Source of the DNA: Desulfurivibrio sp044068515
GTDB taxonomy: Bacteria > Desulfobacterota > Desulfobulbia > Desulfobulbales > Desulfurivibrionaceae
Assembly (NCBI RefSeq): GCF_044068515.1
Contig: NZ_JBIPKI010000002.1
Location: 115,649-179,648 of the forward strand
Reading direction: 5' to 3'
DNA: 64,000 nt
Shown here piece by piece: positions 43,824-51,259 of this stretch. Every line of letters begins with the position of its first letter. The first letter of the stretch is position 1. The notes under the pieces were generated by a model. That model saw only the letters and a program-made list of their open reading frames with translations, had not been told where the DNA came from and made no database searches. A program made the translations under genes and the position numbers.

Positions 43824-44639
43824 TTATTGTCCTGCCCGCTCCGCCATGCTCAGGGCTTCGGTGGGGCAGACGTTGCGGCATAGCCCGCAACCGTAGCACT
43901 GCAGGGGGCTGACCACGGCCCGGGAGCCATCCGCGGTCGGGCGGCTGGTAATCGCCCCGAACTGGCACGCTTCGGCGCAGGCCCCGCAACCGTCGCAGCG
44001 CTCTTCGGCCACCACCGCCACCTGTTCCCCCCGGAACATCAACTCCACATCGAGGGCCAGGGTGCGCAGGCCCAGGCAATCGACGGGGCGGCAGTTGCAA
44101 ATGGCGCCGATGAAAGGGGTCATCATGGTCCAGATGGTATGGATGGCGCCCTCTTTTTCCAGCTCCTCCATCTGGACGATGGCCTCTGCCGGGCTGAGCT
44201 GCTCCAGGCCTTGATCCTGGGCCAGGCCGAAATAACCCATGTCCAGGTTTTCGTACCAGGCGTCCGGGGTGTAGCTGACGCTGTAGCAGCAGCGATTTTC
44301 CGCCTTCAGGGCGGCCCAGCGGCAGGCGCAGGGCAGTCGGACCACCGTGGCAGCCTTGCCCACCAGGGCCCGGATATCCTCGATGGTGACCACCTGGCCG
44401 AAATGCTCCTCTTTGGCCCGCGCCACCATGGCCCTGGTCAGCCGGGCCGGCAGTTGGCCCTTGCGGCGATACAGGGCTTCCAGCCGCCCCAGAGAGGCAA
44501 CGCCCTCCTCGATGGTGGTGGTGAAAAACTCCTTGATGTAGCCCCGGCGGCGCAGATCGGCGGCCAAATCCCGGCCATAATTGGCGGCATTCTTGAACCA
44601 GACCTGGCCGTCACCGTGCTTGGTGCAAAATTCACACAT
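43824..44639 (-). CDS. 4Fe-4S ferredoxin-type protein with Cys-rich N-terminal region
   Basis: 271-residue cytoplasmic Fe-S protein. The C-terminus has a 2x[4Fe-4S] ferredoxin domain: CDGCGACAEACQFGAI and CYGCGLCRNVCPTEAL. More cysteines lie upstream (MCEFCTKHGDG at the start, RLPCACRWAALKAENRCCYS and GAICNCRPVDCLG), resembling the CCG/CxxC clusters of uncharacterised Fe-S proteins in sulfate reducers and other anaerobes. It probably passes electrons to or from an unknown oxidoreductase. It lies 3' to putA, convergent, and has no partner gene beside it. The start at ATG 44639 is supported by MCEFC. Confidence 0.85.
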   Translation of the reverse strand: MCEFCTKHGDGQVWFKNAANYGRDLAADLRRRGYIKEFFTTTIEEGVASLGRLEALYRRKGQLPARLTRAMVARAKEEHFGQVVTIEDIRALVGKAATVVRLPCACRWAALKAENRCCYSVSYTPDAWYENLDMGYFGLAQDQGLEQLSPAEAIVQMEELEKEGAIHTIWTMMTPFIGAICNCRPVDCLGLRTLALDVELMFRGEQVAVVAEERCDGCGACAEACQFGAITSRPTADGSRAVVSPLQCYGCGLCRNVCPTEALSMAERAGQ

Positions 44640-44811
44640 AATTCTCCAACCTCGGTGGGTTAAAAGGCGTCAAGACCTCCACCGCAAGCAGCTTTTGCCG
44701 GTCCGGGAGAGCCATGATCGATTCATTGGCCGACTGACGAGCAACAGCCCGGTGGTATGGACAAGAGGAATTTGCCGCCGGGGCGGCCCCCCCCTGGCAA
44801 TACCGCCACCA

Positions 44812-45276
44812 TTAAGGAGTTGGCAGACATCGCCCCGGACTACCTGGCGGCGGAACAACCGTTGGGCAACAGGCGCTGCCGGACTCATCATCAAGCAATG
44901 CAGCGGCAGCCAGGAGTCCAGCCTTGATGATCAAGGCGGCGGGGATGGCTTCGTAGGTTTTTCCCGCCAGGGTTACCGTCCGGCACTGGGAATCTCCGCA
45001 GGCGGAGCAACACTGGCTCCGGCCGACCGTAGCGGAGAGCCACTCTTCAAGCGATTTTCCGCCAATCCAAATCCGGTTTGACTGCAGAGGGTCATTGGCA
45101 AACAGGGAGCGACCGATGGCCACCTTTTCCAGCACGACATCTATTGCCAGTTCCCGTAGGGACCTTTGCAGCTTCCCAATCGCGTCCTCCACCGCTTGTT
45201 CGGTTGCGCCACAGCGGTCGCAGGTTTGGCCTTGTTCATCGACGAGACGTTGCCAGCGAATTTGTAATTCTTTCAT
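44812..45276 (-). CDS. DUF2703 family protein
   Basis: Begins MKELQIRWQRLVDEQGQTC, and DRCGATEQAVEDAIGKL, SNRIWIGGKSLEEWLSA, CCSACGDSQCRTV and AIPAALIIKAGLLAAA follow the DUF2703 pattern. Four Cys (CDRC, CCSAC, C) suggest metal or thiol chemistry; the family is often found near metal-resistance genes, but none is seen here. ATG 45276 follows GAGGAGCGGGA. The C-terminal tail (from about DDESGSACCPTVVPPP) is unlike the family and may be extra. 154 aa. Confidence 0.8.
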   Translation of the reverse strand: MKELQIRWQRLVDEQGQTCDRCGATEQAVEDAIGKLQRSLRELAIDVVLEKVAIGRSLFANDPLQSNRIWIGGKSLEEWLSATVGRSQCCSACGDSQCRTVTLAGKTYEAIPAALIIKAGLLAAAALLDDESGSACCPTVVPPPGSPGRCLPTP

Positions 45277-45614
45277 TCCCGCTCCTCGCCAATTTTGATC
45301 TGCCGGTCTCGGACAACTTGCCGGCAGTAAAAGACGAGCCCGCAAGCCGGGCAAGCGCCGGGGTGCTTGATTTGATGCGGATGTCCCTTTGATTAAATTG
45401 TTTTTGGGTCGCGCTACCCATTTATTGCAGTAAATACCACGTCCAACAAAATTGCAAGACCTGCAACCAAGCGTCCGGGCCAGCAGCCACAGCCGCTCCG
45501 GCTTTTTTTTCAGGTCGGTTGTCACATAATCGCCAGCGGTGGCGTTCTGGCTTTATATGAGTCCCATATGTCCGGTCCGGAGGACCTGTTAACCAAAAAG
45601 GAGGAGCAGCACAA
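45277..45614. other. Divergent intergenic region between DUF2703 and DUF6448 genes
   Basis: 338 bp. On the plus strand AGCCG-CTC-CGGCT followed by seven T (45491-45510) looks like an intrinsic terminator but has no gene before it. The DUF2703 frame is open through this stretch on the minus strand (LKKKPERLWLLARTLGCRSC), but without a ribosome-binding site or family match. GGTCC-GGA-GGACC (about 45575-45587) is a small dyad upstream of the DUF6448 gene. Confidence 0.35.
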
Positions 45615-46205
45615 ATGATTGCGGAAAGAATGACCAAATGGAAAAAACTGACCCTGACCCTGCTGCTGGCCGGCGCCCTGCTGGGGCCGCAAACCGCCGC
45701 CGCCCACTGCGACGCCCTGGACGGCCCGGTGGTTGTTGAGGCCCGCCAGGCCATTGCCGCGGGCGATCCCCAGTCCCTGTTGAAATGGGTAAAGCCCGAG
45801 GATGAGGAGCAAATCCGCCGGACTTTTGCCCAAACCATGCAGGTTCGAAAGCTTGGTCCCGAGGCCCGGGAGGTGGCCGACAATTATTTCCTGGAAACCC
45901 TGGTGCTGCTGCATCGGGCCAGTGAAGGCGCCCCCTACACCGGCATCAAACCGGCCGGCGCCATTCCCGGCCCCATCGCCCGGGCCGACGTGGCTCTGGT
46001 CGAGGGTTCGGTGGATGAACTGGCGAACCACGTCGCCGAACATGTCGGCCGGGAAATGCGCGAACGCTTCGACCGGGCCTTGGCCAGGAAACAGGAGGCC
46101 GACCAAAGCGTGGAGGCCGGCCGGGAATTTGTTGACGCTTACGTGCAGTATGTTCACTTTGTGGAAGGCATCGTGGCCGTGATCAGCGGCGATCACGCCC
46201 ATTGA
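45615..46205 (+). CDS. DUF6448 family periplasmic protein
   Basis: Signal peptide (KKLTLTLLLAGALLGPQTAAA), then the family mark AHCDALDGPVVVEARQAI and a helical protein with many conserved His and Glu (VELVGSVDELANHV-like region, HVGREMRERFDRAL, YVQYVHFVEGIV), ending GDHAH. The His pairs could bind a metal. AAGGAGGAG precedes ATG 45615; ATG 45630 (MTKWKKL) is an alternative. 196 aa. Function unknown. Followed by a strong bidirectional terminator. Confidence 0.82.
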   Translation: MIAERMTKWKKLTLTLLLAGALLGPQTAAAHCDALDGPVVVEARQAIAAGDPQSLLKWVKPEDEEQIRRTFAQTMQVRKLGPEAREVADNYFLETLVLLHRASEGAPYTGIKPAGAIPGPIARADVALVEGSVDELANHVAEHVGREMRERFDRALARKQEADQSVEAGREFVDAYVQYVHFVEGIVAVISGDHAH

Positions 46206-46220
46206 CCCCGAACCGCGGCC

Positions 46221-46270
46221 AAACAATAAAGGCGGTGCCTGTCGTTGGATGGGCACCGCCTTTATTGTTT
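46221..46270. terminator. Bidirectional intrinsic terminator
   Basis: AAACAATAAAGGCGGTGCC (46221-46239) and its exact complement (46252-46270) form a 19-bp stem with a 12-nt loop. The outer arms give TTTATTGTTT on the plus strand and the same on the minus strand, serving both the DUF6448 gene and the convergent membrane-protein gene. Confidence 0.9.
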
Positions 46271-46284
46271 GAACCCTCGGCCTA

Positions 46285-46872
46285 TCAGGCCTGACCCACA
46301 GCGGGCCGGCAGCGGCAGAAGTTTCGGCGCAGCCGGCCGCCCAGCTCGAAGCCCAGGATATTGCCCGCCAGCGCCCCCAGCAGCCAGGCCAGCGACGCCA
46401 GCACAAAGGCCTCACTGCCCAACAGGCTGAGCAGCAGATAAGCGCCCAGGCTGTAAGCGGCAAACAGAGCGTAAGCCCGGGCACCGAACGCGGCCAGGGG
46501 CGGCTGCCTGATCAGCAGACCGCTGAGCAAAGCGCCCAAAAGGACAAAGAACAGACCGCAAGTGGCATAATACAACCAGGGGTGCGCAGAGAAATGGAGC
46601 AACGCTTCCAGTCGCCCACCCCACTGACCGCCGATCCCGAACTGCGGGCAGACCGCCAGAGTGGCCATGCCGGAAACTGCCTGGACGGGCAGGAAACGAG
46701 CCAGAAAACCTTGCAGATCAAAGCAAGAGCGCACCCGCACCAGATGGAAAACTGCCTTTTCGGTGGCCGGGCGCGGCATAATCGGCCGGGCCCCGATAAA
46801 GGCGGCGAACTCCCGGCTCTCGTCACCGGCCGGCTCACGGGACAATTCATGGGTCAGCCTGTGGTTGCTCAT
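46285..46872 (-). CDS. Membrane protein co-translated with an ECF sigma factor, putative anti-sigma factor
   Basis: 195-residue protein with a polar N-terminal region of ~65 residues (MSNHRLTHELSREPAGDESR) and four hydrophobic segments (for example YYATCGLFFVLLGALLSGLL and YALFAAYSLGAYLLLSLLGS). It ends in a Cys/Arg tail (RRNFCRCRPAVGQA). Its ATG overlaps the sigma factor stop as ATGA, so the two are made together. Genes in this position usually encode the anti-sigma factor, with the cytoplasmic N-terminus binding sigma; I see no HxxxCxxC zinc motif, so this role is inferred from position only. Confidence 0.65.
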   Translation of the reverse strand: MSNHRLTHELSREPAGDESREFAAFIGARPIMPRPATEKAVFHLVRVRSCFDLQGFLARFLPVQAVSGMATLAVCPQFGIGGQWGGRLEALLHFSAHPWLYYATCGLFFVLLGALLSGLLIRQPPLAAFGARAYALFAAYSLGAYLLLSLLGSEAFVLASLAWLLGALAGNILGFELGGRLRRNFCRCRPAVGQA

Positions 46873-47420
46873 CGCTCGTTCCTCTCTTTGCCAAAGGTTT
46901 GGCGCAGACGCCGCAGGGCTCGGCTGACGACCTGCCGGGCATTGGCGGTGGTAAGCCCCAGGCTGACGGAAATTTCGGTAAAAGAAAAACCCTGCTCGAA
47001 GCGCAGTTCCAGGGCGCGGCGCTGCCGGGCATCGAGATCGTCCAGGTAACCGGTATCACGCAGCCGGCCATTTGCCGCCAAACTCTCCGGGGCCGGGGCC
47101 CCGAGTACCGCCTCTTCCGAAAACACCAGGCGCTGCCGGCGCCGGCGCGCCTCCCGCAGATGATCGATCATCACGTTGCGCACCAGGACAAAGATCCAGG
47201 GCAAAAAGGGGGTATCAGGCCGATATTTTTTCCGGGAGCCATGCAGCCGGGCAAAAACTTTCTGGAAGACCTCTTCGGCTTCATCCCGGCTGGCTAAACG
47301 GTTGAACAGATAACCCAGAATTTTACCCCGGTGTCTTTCATAGAGCACGGTAAAGGCGGCCAGATCGCCGGCGGCATAGGCGGCCATCAACTCCTCGTCA
47401 CGGTTTTCCTCAAGACTCAT
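46869..47420 (-). CDS. ECF-family RNA polymerase sigma factor
   Basis: Sigma-70 family protein with regions 2 and 4 only. Region 2: AAYAAGDLAAFTVLYERHRG, DEAEEVFQKVFARLH, FLPWIFVLVRNVMIDHLREA. Region 4: LELRFEQGFSFTEISVSLGL and NARQVVSRALRRLRQTFGK, the -35-binding helix-turn-helix. ATG 47420 (MSLEENRDEE) is preferred to the longer frame starting at 47477. 183 aa. Co-translated with a membrane protein. Two dyads upstream may be control sites, and autoregulation is typical of this class. Confidence 0.92.
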   Translation of the reverse strand: MSLEENRDEELMAAYAAGDLAAFTVLYERHRGKILGYLFNRLASRDEAEEVFQKVFARLHGSRKKYRPDTPFLPWIFVLVRNVMIDHLREARRRRQRLVFSEEAVLGAPAPESLAANGRLRDTGYLDDLDARQRRALELRFEQGFSFTEISVSLGLTTANARQVVSRALRRLRQTFGKERNER

Positions 47421-47465
47421 CGCAGCCAACCTTTCCTTATCAACTTGACGCCGGACCCGGCATTT

Positions 47466-47552
47466 TTGTGACAGCAATGATCACAACCAGCGACGGGAAG
47501 CCAAAAAAACAACTTAGCCCGACTGATCTCAAACGACCTTGACTTGAGTCAA
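47466..47552. promoter_or_regulatory. Two dyads upstream of the ECF sigma operon
   Basis: TTGTGA-N9-TCACAA (47466-47486), about 46 bp before the sigma start, has the half-sites of CRP/FNR-family operators, but with 9 rather than 6 bases between TGTGA and TCACA cores. TTGACT-TG-AGTCAA (47539-47552) is a perfect 6-2-6 palindrome further up. Both lie between the sigma gene and the end of the cytochrome gene. Confidence 0.4.
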
Positions 47553-47700
47553 ACAGCCGGGCACTAAAGACGAAAGAAGAGGCGACGGGGGGCGATGAAG
47601 AGGCAGGGAGGCAGCAACACCGGCAGGGATAGTCTGGACAATGATGGTCAAAAAAGATGAATTGGCAGGGGCGGAAAAATTCCGCCCCTAATTTAAACAA

Positions 47701-48495
47701 TTATCGCGGCGCGGTTGGAATATCACTGCCGTGACAGCTCATGCAGTTTTGCTGGGCCGGCAAGCCTACCGTACCCGGTCCGTTCCAGGCGCTTCCGGGT
47801 TTGTATGTGCCGTCCTTCCATTCATTCAGAAGCTCGGCGGTGCGATAGGCCACACTGGCGGTGACGCTGGCGCAGCGGTGCCTTCTTTCATCACTGCCGA
47901 ACCCCCGGTCCGCTTCCTTCATCCACTTGCCGACTGACAGGTGACAGAGGGGGCTCTCCGCTACCGTCTTGGGAATTTCACCCTGGTAATTCGGTTTTTG
48001 CGCCACGTAGACCGGCATCGGAGTGACCGTATACCATTGCAGCAAGTCATGGATCATGGCGTTGGAATATTCCTTGGGAACGGCCAGACCGATAACCAGG
48101 GCTCCCGCGACCGGGGCACCGCAGGTCAACCCCCAGCCCATCATGCCGCCCGCACCGAAGCTGATTGACTCGATGGGGAAGTTGGTCCATGGCTCGCCCA
48201 CGCTTTCCCGCAACTGCTCAAACAGGCCGGTGGTAACGGCCTGGGAACAGAAAACCTTGTACCAGTGATGGTAGGCGGTTTCTCCCGCCTGGGCCGGGTC
48301 CACTTTTTCGTAGGGCCAGGGCCACCCCTCTGCCCCGCTACTTACTTTAGCCGCCATGGCCGAGTTAACCAGACCCAGTTGCGAAATCGCCGCCCCGGCC
48401 ATCAACGCGCCGGCCCCAATCAGCATTTCACGACGGGAGAGATCAACCCCCTTGCTGTTTGTTGAAATTCTGGTTTCCTGTTTCGTCTGATCCAT
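47701..48495 (-). CDS. C_GCAxxG_C_C family protein with a c-type heme motif (split-Soret cytochrome-like)
   Basis: A twin-arginine-type signal (DLSRREMLIGAGALMAGAAI) points to export of a folded protein. The central domain matches the C_GCAxxG_C_C redox family: WYKVFCSQAVTTGLFEQL, then GAGGMMGWGLTCGAPVAGAL, with later conserved Cys in ESPLCHLSVGKWM and RRHRCASVTASVA. The C-terminus carries one CxxCH heme site (NCMSCHG). This arrangement resembles split-Soret cytochromes of sulfate reducers, as far as I can judge. ATG 48495 follows AGAGGGGATGTGATC. 264 aa. Probably periplasmic electron transfer. Confidence 0.78.
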   Translation of the reverse strand: MDQTKQETRISTNSKGVDLSRREMLIGAGALMAGAAISQLGLVNSAMAAKVSSGAEGWPWPYEKVDPAQAGETAYHHWYKVFCSQAVTTGLFEQLRESVGEPWTNFPIESISFGAGGMMGWGLTCGAPVAGALVIGLAVPKEYSNAMIHDLLQWYTVTPMPVYVAQKPNYQGEIPKTVAESPLCHLSVGKWMKEADRGFGSDERRHRCASVTASVAYRTAELLNEWKDGTYKPGSAWNGPGTVGLPAQQNCMSCHGSDIPTAPR

Positions 48496-48538
48496 GATCA
48501 CATCCCCTCTTGCTGGATTGCTTGCCCGCAGGCTTAAT

Positions 48539-48551
48539 GCCACAATGTGGC
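48539..48551. promoter_or_regulatory. Palindrome upstream of the C_GCAxxG_C_C cytochrome gene
   Basis: GCCACAATGTGGC is a perfect 6-1-6 inverted repeat 44-56 bp upstream of ATG 48495. Position and symmetry fit an operator; the regulator is unknown. Confidence 0.35.
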
Positions 48552-48843
48552 CCTCACATATGCACGATCCTAATGGCCCACATCGTGACAGTCAATGAGA
48601 CAAATTGTCGCAGCCACCGCCTCGGCAAGAGGCGAAAGATTGAATCTTCTCAACCAATGTCATGGGTTAAGGCCGGAAAAACCGGCAGAAGGGCTCGGGC
48701 GGCCCCGGCTTAAAAGAAGGTGGAGCGGCGGTTGCGCAAGAAATTACTCATCGGTGATTCTCCTGTGTTGGTTTTTGGTTGCCCGCCTCTCCAGCCTGTC
48801 ATAAAATTGAGAATCAACACTATGTGTCCGGCGATCAACCTGC

Positions 48844-48849
48844 TATAAT
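48844..48849 (+). promoter_or_regulatory. Candidate -10 element of the P460 gene
   Basis: A perfect TATAAT lies 73 bp upstream of ATG 48922. The hexamer 17 nt upstream (about 48821-48826, TATGTG) is a poor -35. The sequence TTGAGAATCAA (about 48808-48818) resembles fused FNR half-sites but has the wrong spacing. Confidence 0.4.
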
Positions 48850-48921
48850 CTCTCTGTCAGGTAAAAGATCCGCGAGAAAACGCGGATCGCGTCTGCTAAT
48901 CTCATAATGAGGAGGGAAAAG

Positions 48922-49401
48922 ATGAAAAGAATTGCACTTCTGGCGGTAGCACTGGTAATGATCGGGACTGCGGCAATGGCCGGCAAGCACGGCGAATTAA
49001 CCCTGCCGGATGACTGGCGGAAATACGAGCACATCGGTTCCCTGGTCATCACGGACCAAACCCATGACCTCTACGGCATCCACCACTTTTACATCAATGA
49101 CAAGGGCTTGAAGGCCTTCAAGAAAGGCGAAGTTTACCCGGACGGCACCATCATCGTCGATTCGGTTTACAAGATCGAGGGGAGCGGCGGCATTCTCAAC
49201 GAAGGGGAAATCGCCTTTTTTCCGGTCATGAAGAAGAATTCCAAGATGACGGAAACCGGCGGCTGGGAATGGGGCGCCTTCGATCCGGAAGGCAATTCGC
49301 TGGGCCTGGATCCCCAGGGATGCATGGCTTGTCATGAAGCGGCCAAGGATCGGGACTACGTCCTTTCCCAGCCGCTGTTCAGGCACACCCAAAAGAAGTA
49401 G
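48922..49401 (+). CDS. Cytochrome P460 family protein
   Basis: Exported c-type cytochrome with a beta-sheet P460 fold. Signal peptide MKRIALLAVALVMIGTAAMA; the mature part opens GKHGELTLPDDWRKYEHIGS and has IHHFYINDKGLKAFKKGEVY, DGTIIVDSVYKIEG, and a single heme site CMACHEAAKDRDYV near the C-terminus. Classical P460 proteins oxidise hydroxylamine or detoxify NO, with a Lys crosslinked to heme; many relatives in Desulfobacterota have unknown roles. ATG 48922 follows GAGGAGGG. 159 aa. Confidence 0.85.
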   Translation: MKRIALLAVALVMIGTAAMAGKHGELTLPDDWRKYEHIGSLVITDQTHDLYGIHHFYINDKGLKAFKKGEVYPDGTIIVDSVYKIEGSGGILNEGEIAFFPVMKKNSKMTETGGWEWGAFDPEGNSLGLDPQGCMACHEAAKDRDYVLSQPLFRHTQKK

Positions 49402-49430
49402 CCACAAGTAGTACCGCTATGCGGACCTTG

Positions 49431-49460
49431 GCGGTCCGGGGATCTTAGGCCCCGGACCGC
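49431..49460 (+). terminator. Hairpin after the P460 gene
   Basis: GCGGTCCGGGG (49431-49441) and CCCCGGACCGC (49450-49460) form a perfect 11-bp stem with an 8-nt loop, 29 bp after the P460 stop. No U-run follows. It sits between convergent genes and could serve either. Confidence 0.55.
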
Positions 49461-49534
49461 TCCTCAATTTGCCAAATTTCCTCTATTCTTCCCCCAAGCC
49501 CCGGCCCAAATTGCCTGATCGCCAAGTCCCCGGT

Positions 49535-49957
49535 CTAAGGTTGGGTCACGGTGACCGGCCCGCCATCGCTGCTGCCGGCGTAGAAAACGATGATCTCCGC
49601 CGCCTCACCGCCCTCGTTCCTGCCATAGTGCCACTTGTCCACCACCTCGATAATCGCCTCCCCGGCCTGGAGCTGCAGAGTCTCCCCCTCATTGGTAACC
49701 ACGGTCAGCTCGCCGCTGAGCAGCACCCCGGCATTGATCACCGGATGATAGTGCATCGGCAGTTCAGCCCCGGCCGGGACCCGGATCCGCAGGATGGTTA
49801 TCTCGGGCTGCCCGTCAGGATAGGCGGGCAGGATGGTGCCATCCCAACTGGCGCTTGACTTGGCAAGGACCTGGCTGGCAATGGCGCCATGCTCGTCCGC
49901 GTAAAGCGGCAGCACCGACCATAGCAACAGCGCCAGCACCATGGCTGTTCTGCTCAT
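49535..49957 (-). CDS. Exported cupin-domain protein
   Basis: Signal peptide (MSRTAMVLALLLWSVLPLYA), then a single cupin: RIRVPAGAELPMHYHPVINA supplies the two His and EVVDKWHYGRNEG the third His of the metal site; SGELTVVTNEGETLQLQAGE fills the barrel. 140 aa. Periplasmic small-molecule binding or an enzyme of unknown substrate. It lies next to the P460 gene (convergent) and upstream of the DUF502 gene on the same strand. Confidence 0.85.
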   Translation of the reverse strand: MSRTAMVLALLLWSVLPLYADEHGAIASQVLAKSSASWDGTILPAYPDGQPEITILRIRVPAGAELPMHYHPVINAGVLLSGELTVVTNEGETLQLQAGEAIIEVVDKWHYGRNEGGEAAEIIVFYAGSSDGGPVTVTQP

Positions 49958-50025
49958 CCTCTCTTTCCTCCGTGCAAATTGGTTTAAATCGGCGCGAATC
50001 GCCAGCAGTTCCGATGCCGCCCCTC

Positions 50026-50682
50026 TCAGGGCTGCGGGGGTTGGTTATCCTTCGGGGGATAATGGATCGGCCCTCCCCTGTCCGAGAACATCCCGGCGGT
50101 CACCACGAAGCCCATGGCCCGGTGGGTGGAGATTTCGATCGGGCGCACCAGCGAGCGCGGCACGATCACCGTATAGCCCCCGATCTGGTAGCTTAAGGGG
50201 AGATAGACGGCGACTTCTCCCTCAGTGCCGATACCGGGCGGCAGGTCGTTAAAATCGGTGCGGGTCACAAAGCCGATCATCCGCATCGGAACTCCGCCGA
50301 AATTCAGATCGACGGTAACGACCTGGTCGAACCGCTGTTCGCGTTTATGGGCAAAGAAAGCGATAAGGTCTTTGACCGAGCCGTAGAGCATCTTTACCAG
50401 CGGGATGCGGTTCATCACCGATTCGCTCAGTTCCAGGGCCTGGCGCACTAGAAAGGCATTGAGAAACATGCCGAGCAGGAAGATCGCCGCCAGTCCCACC
50501 AGCAAGCCCATACCCGGGATGTACCACCCCTCGGGGAGAAGGATCCGGAAAAAGGCGCCGAGAATGTTTTCGGCGCTCCAGATCAGCCAGTAGAGAATAT
50601 AGAGGGTCAGAAAAACAGGCAGCGCGGCCATCAGGCCTTGGAACATGATCTTGCCGATCCGAGCCATGTCGATCCGAGGCAT
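50026..50682 (-). CDS. DUF502 membrane protein
   Basis: Two N-terminal membrane segments (QGLMAALPVFLTLYILYWLI and GMGLLVGLAAIFLLGMFLN) followed by a cytoplasmic beta-rich domain: MNRIPLVKMLYGSVKDLIAF, VPMRMIGFVTRTDF, VAVYLPLSYQIGGYTVIVPR. This is the DUF502 pattern; function unknown. ATG 50682 (MPRIDMARIGK) follows AAGGAGTATAATCTT; the longer frame upstream has no family residues. 218 aa. Confidence 0.9.
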   Translation of the reverse strand: MPRIDMARIGKIMFQGLMAALPVFLTLYILYWLIWSAENILGAFFRILLPEGWYIPGMGLLVGLAAIFLLGMFLNAFLVRQALELSESVMNRIPLVKMLYGSVKDLIAFFAHKREQRFDQVVTVDLNFGGVPMRMIGFVTRTDFNDLPPGIGTEGEVAVYLPLSYQIGGYTVIVPRSLVRPIEISTHRAMGFVVTAGMFSDRGGPIHYPPKDNQPPQP

Positions 50683-51259
50683 AAGATTATACTCCTTCAA
50701 TGCGATGTCGAGCTCAACCAGGACGATGCTCCATGGCAACAAGCGCCGGTCCTGTTCCGCGCCACTGACCATAACCCAGAGGACCGGCGGCGCAAAAACC
50801 AACCATCGCCCTGCCAGTCATAACGATATCGTGCCGCCAAAACAGAGTCAAGCAAGGCTCTCAGGCCTCCATCGCTGGAAGACGTCCTAATGCCGCTCCC
50901 TTTTAAATTGCGCTATGGATACCACAACGAGTACAGTTAATTAAGCAATCTGAAGATTAAATTGCGGCGGCTGGCGCGGCCTGAGCACCTAGACACATGC
51001 GGCTTAAAATGTTGAATTGTCCTTTATAAAGGATAATCGGCTCCATTCCATAGCCAGGACGCCAGAGCACTGCCCTGGCCTGAATCTATTACGTTGACGT
51101 ACTCAATTTGAGCACAAAAAAATCAGTTGCCGTCGTGATCGGGATATTGGCCTCGGATATAATCATCTTCAGTCGCAAGTGGATTTCAGGTTGCATAAAG
51201 GTGATCGATATTAATGATTTCGGGAATGGGCCTGGCCGCATTATGGGGTTAAGCCGGCC
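50683..51259. other. Divergent intergenic region with two palindromes
   Basis: 577 bp without a believable gene. TACGT-TG-ACGTA (51090-51101) is directly followed by CTCAA-T-TTGAG (51102-51112), two perfect palindromes about 150 bp before the fusion-protein gene. A TATAAT at 51158-51163 lies 46 bp downstream of the second palindrome and about 97 bp from ATG 51260, with a weak -35. The arrangement suggests regulated expression of that gene. Confidence 0.4.

Larger units (their letters stand above)
48496..48921. other. Divergent intergenic region between two cytochrome genes
   Basis: 426 bp without a gene. GCCACA-A-TGTGGC (48539-48551) is a perfect palindrome 44 bp upstream of the minus-strand cytochrome start, and GACAA-A-TTGTC lies near 48598. 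A consensus TATAAT (48844-48849) precedes the P460 gene; no matching -35 is seen at 17 nt, which suggests an activator-dependent promoter. Confidence 0.4.

Noticed and set aside
45277..45525. N-terminal extension of DUF2703 (MTTDLKKKPERLW)
   Set aside because: The family starts at MKELQIRWQ behind GAGGAGCGGGA; upstream residues have no family match.
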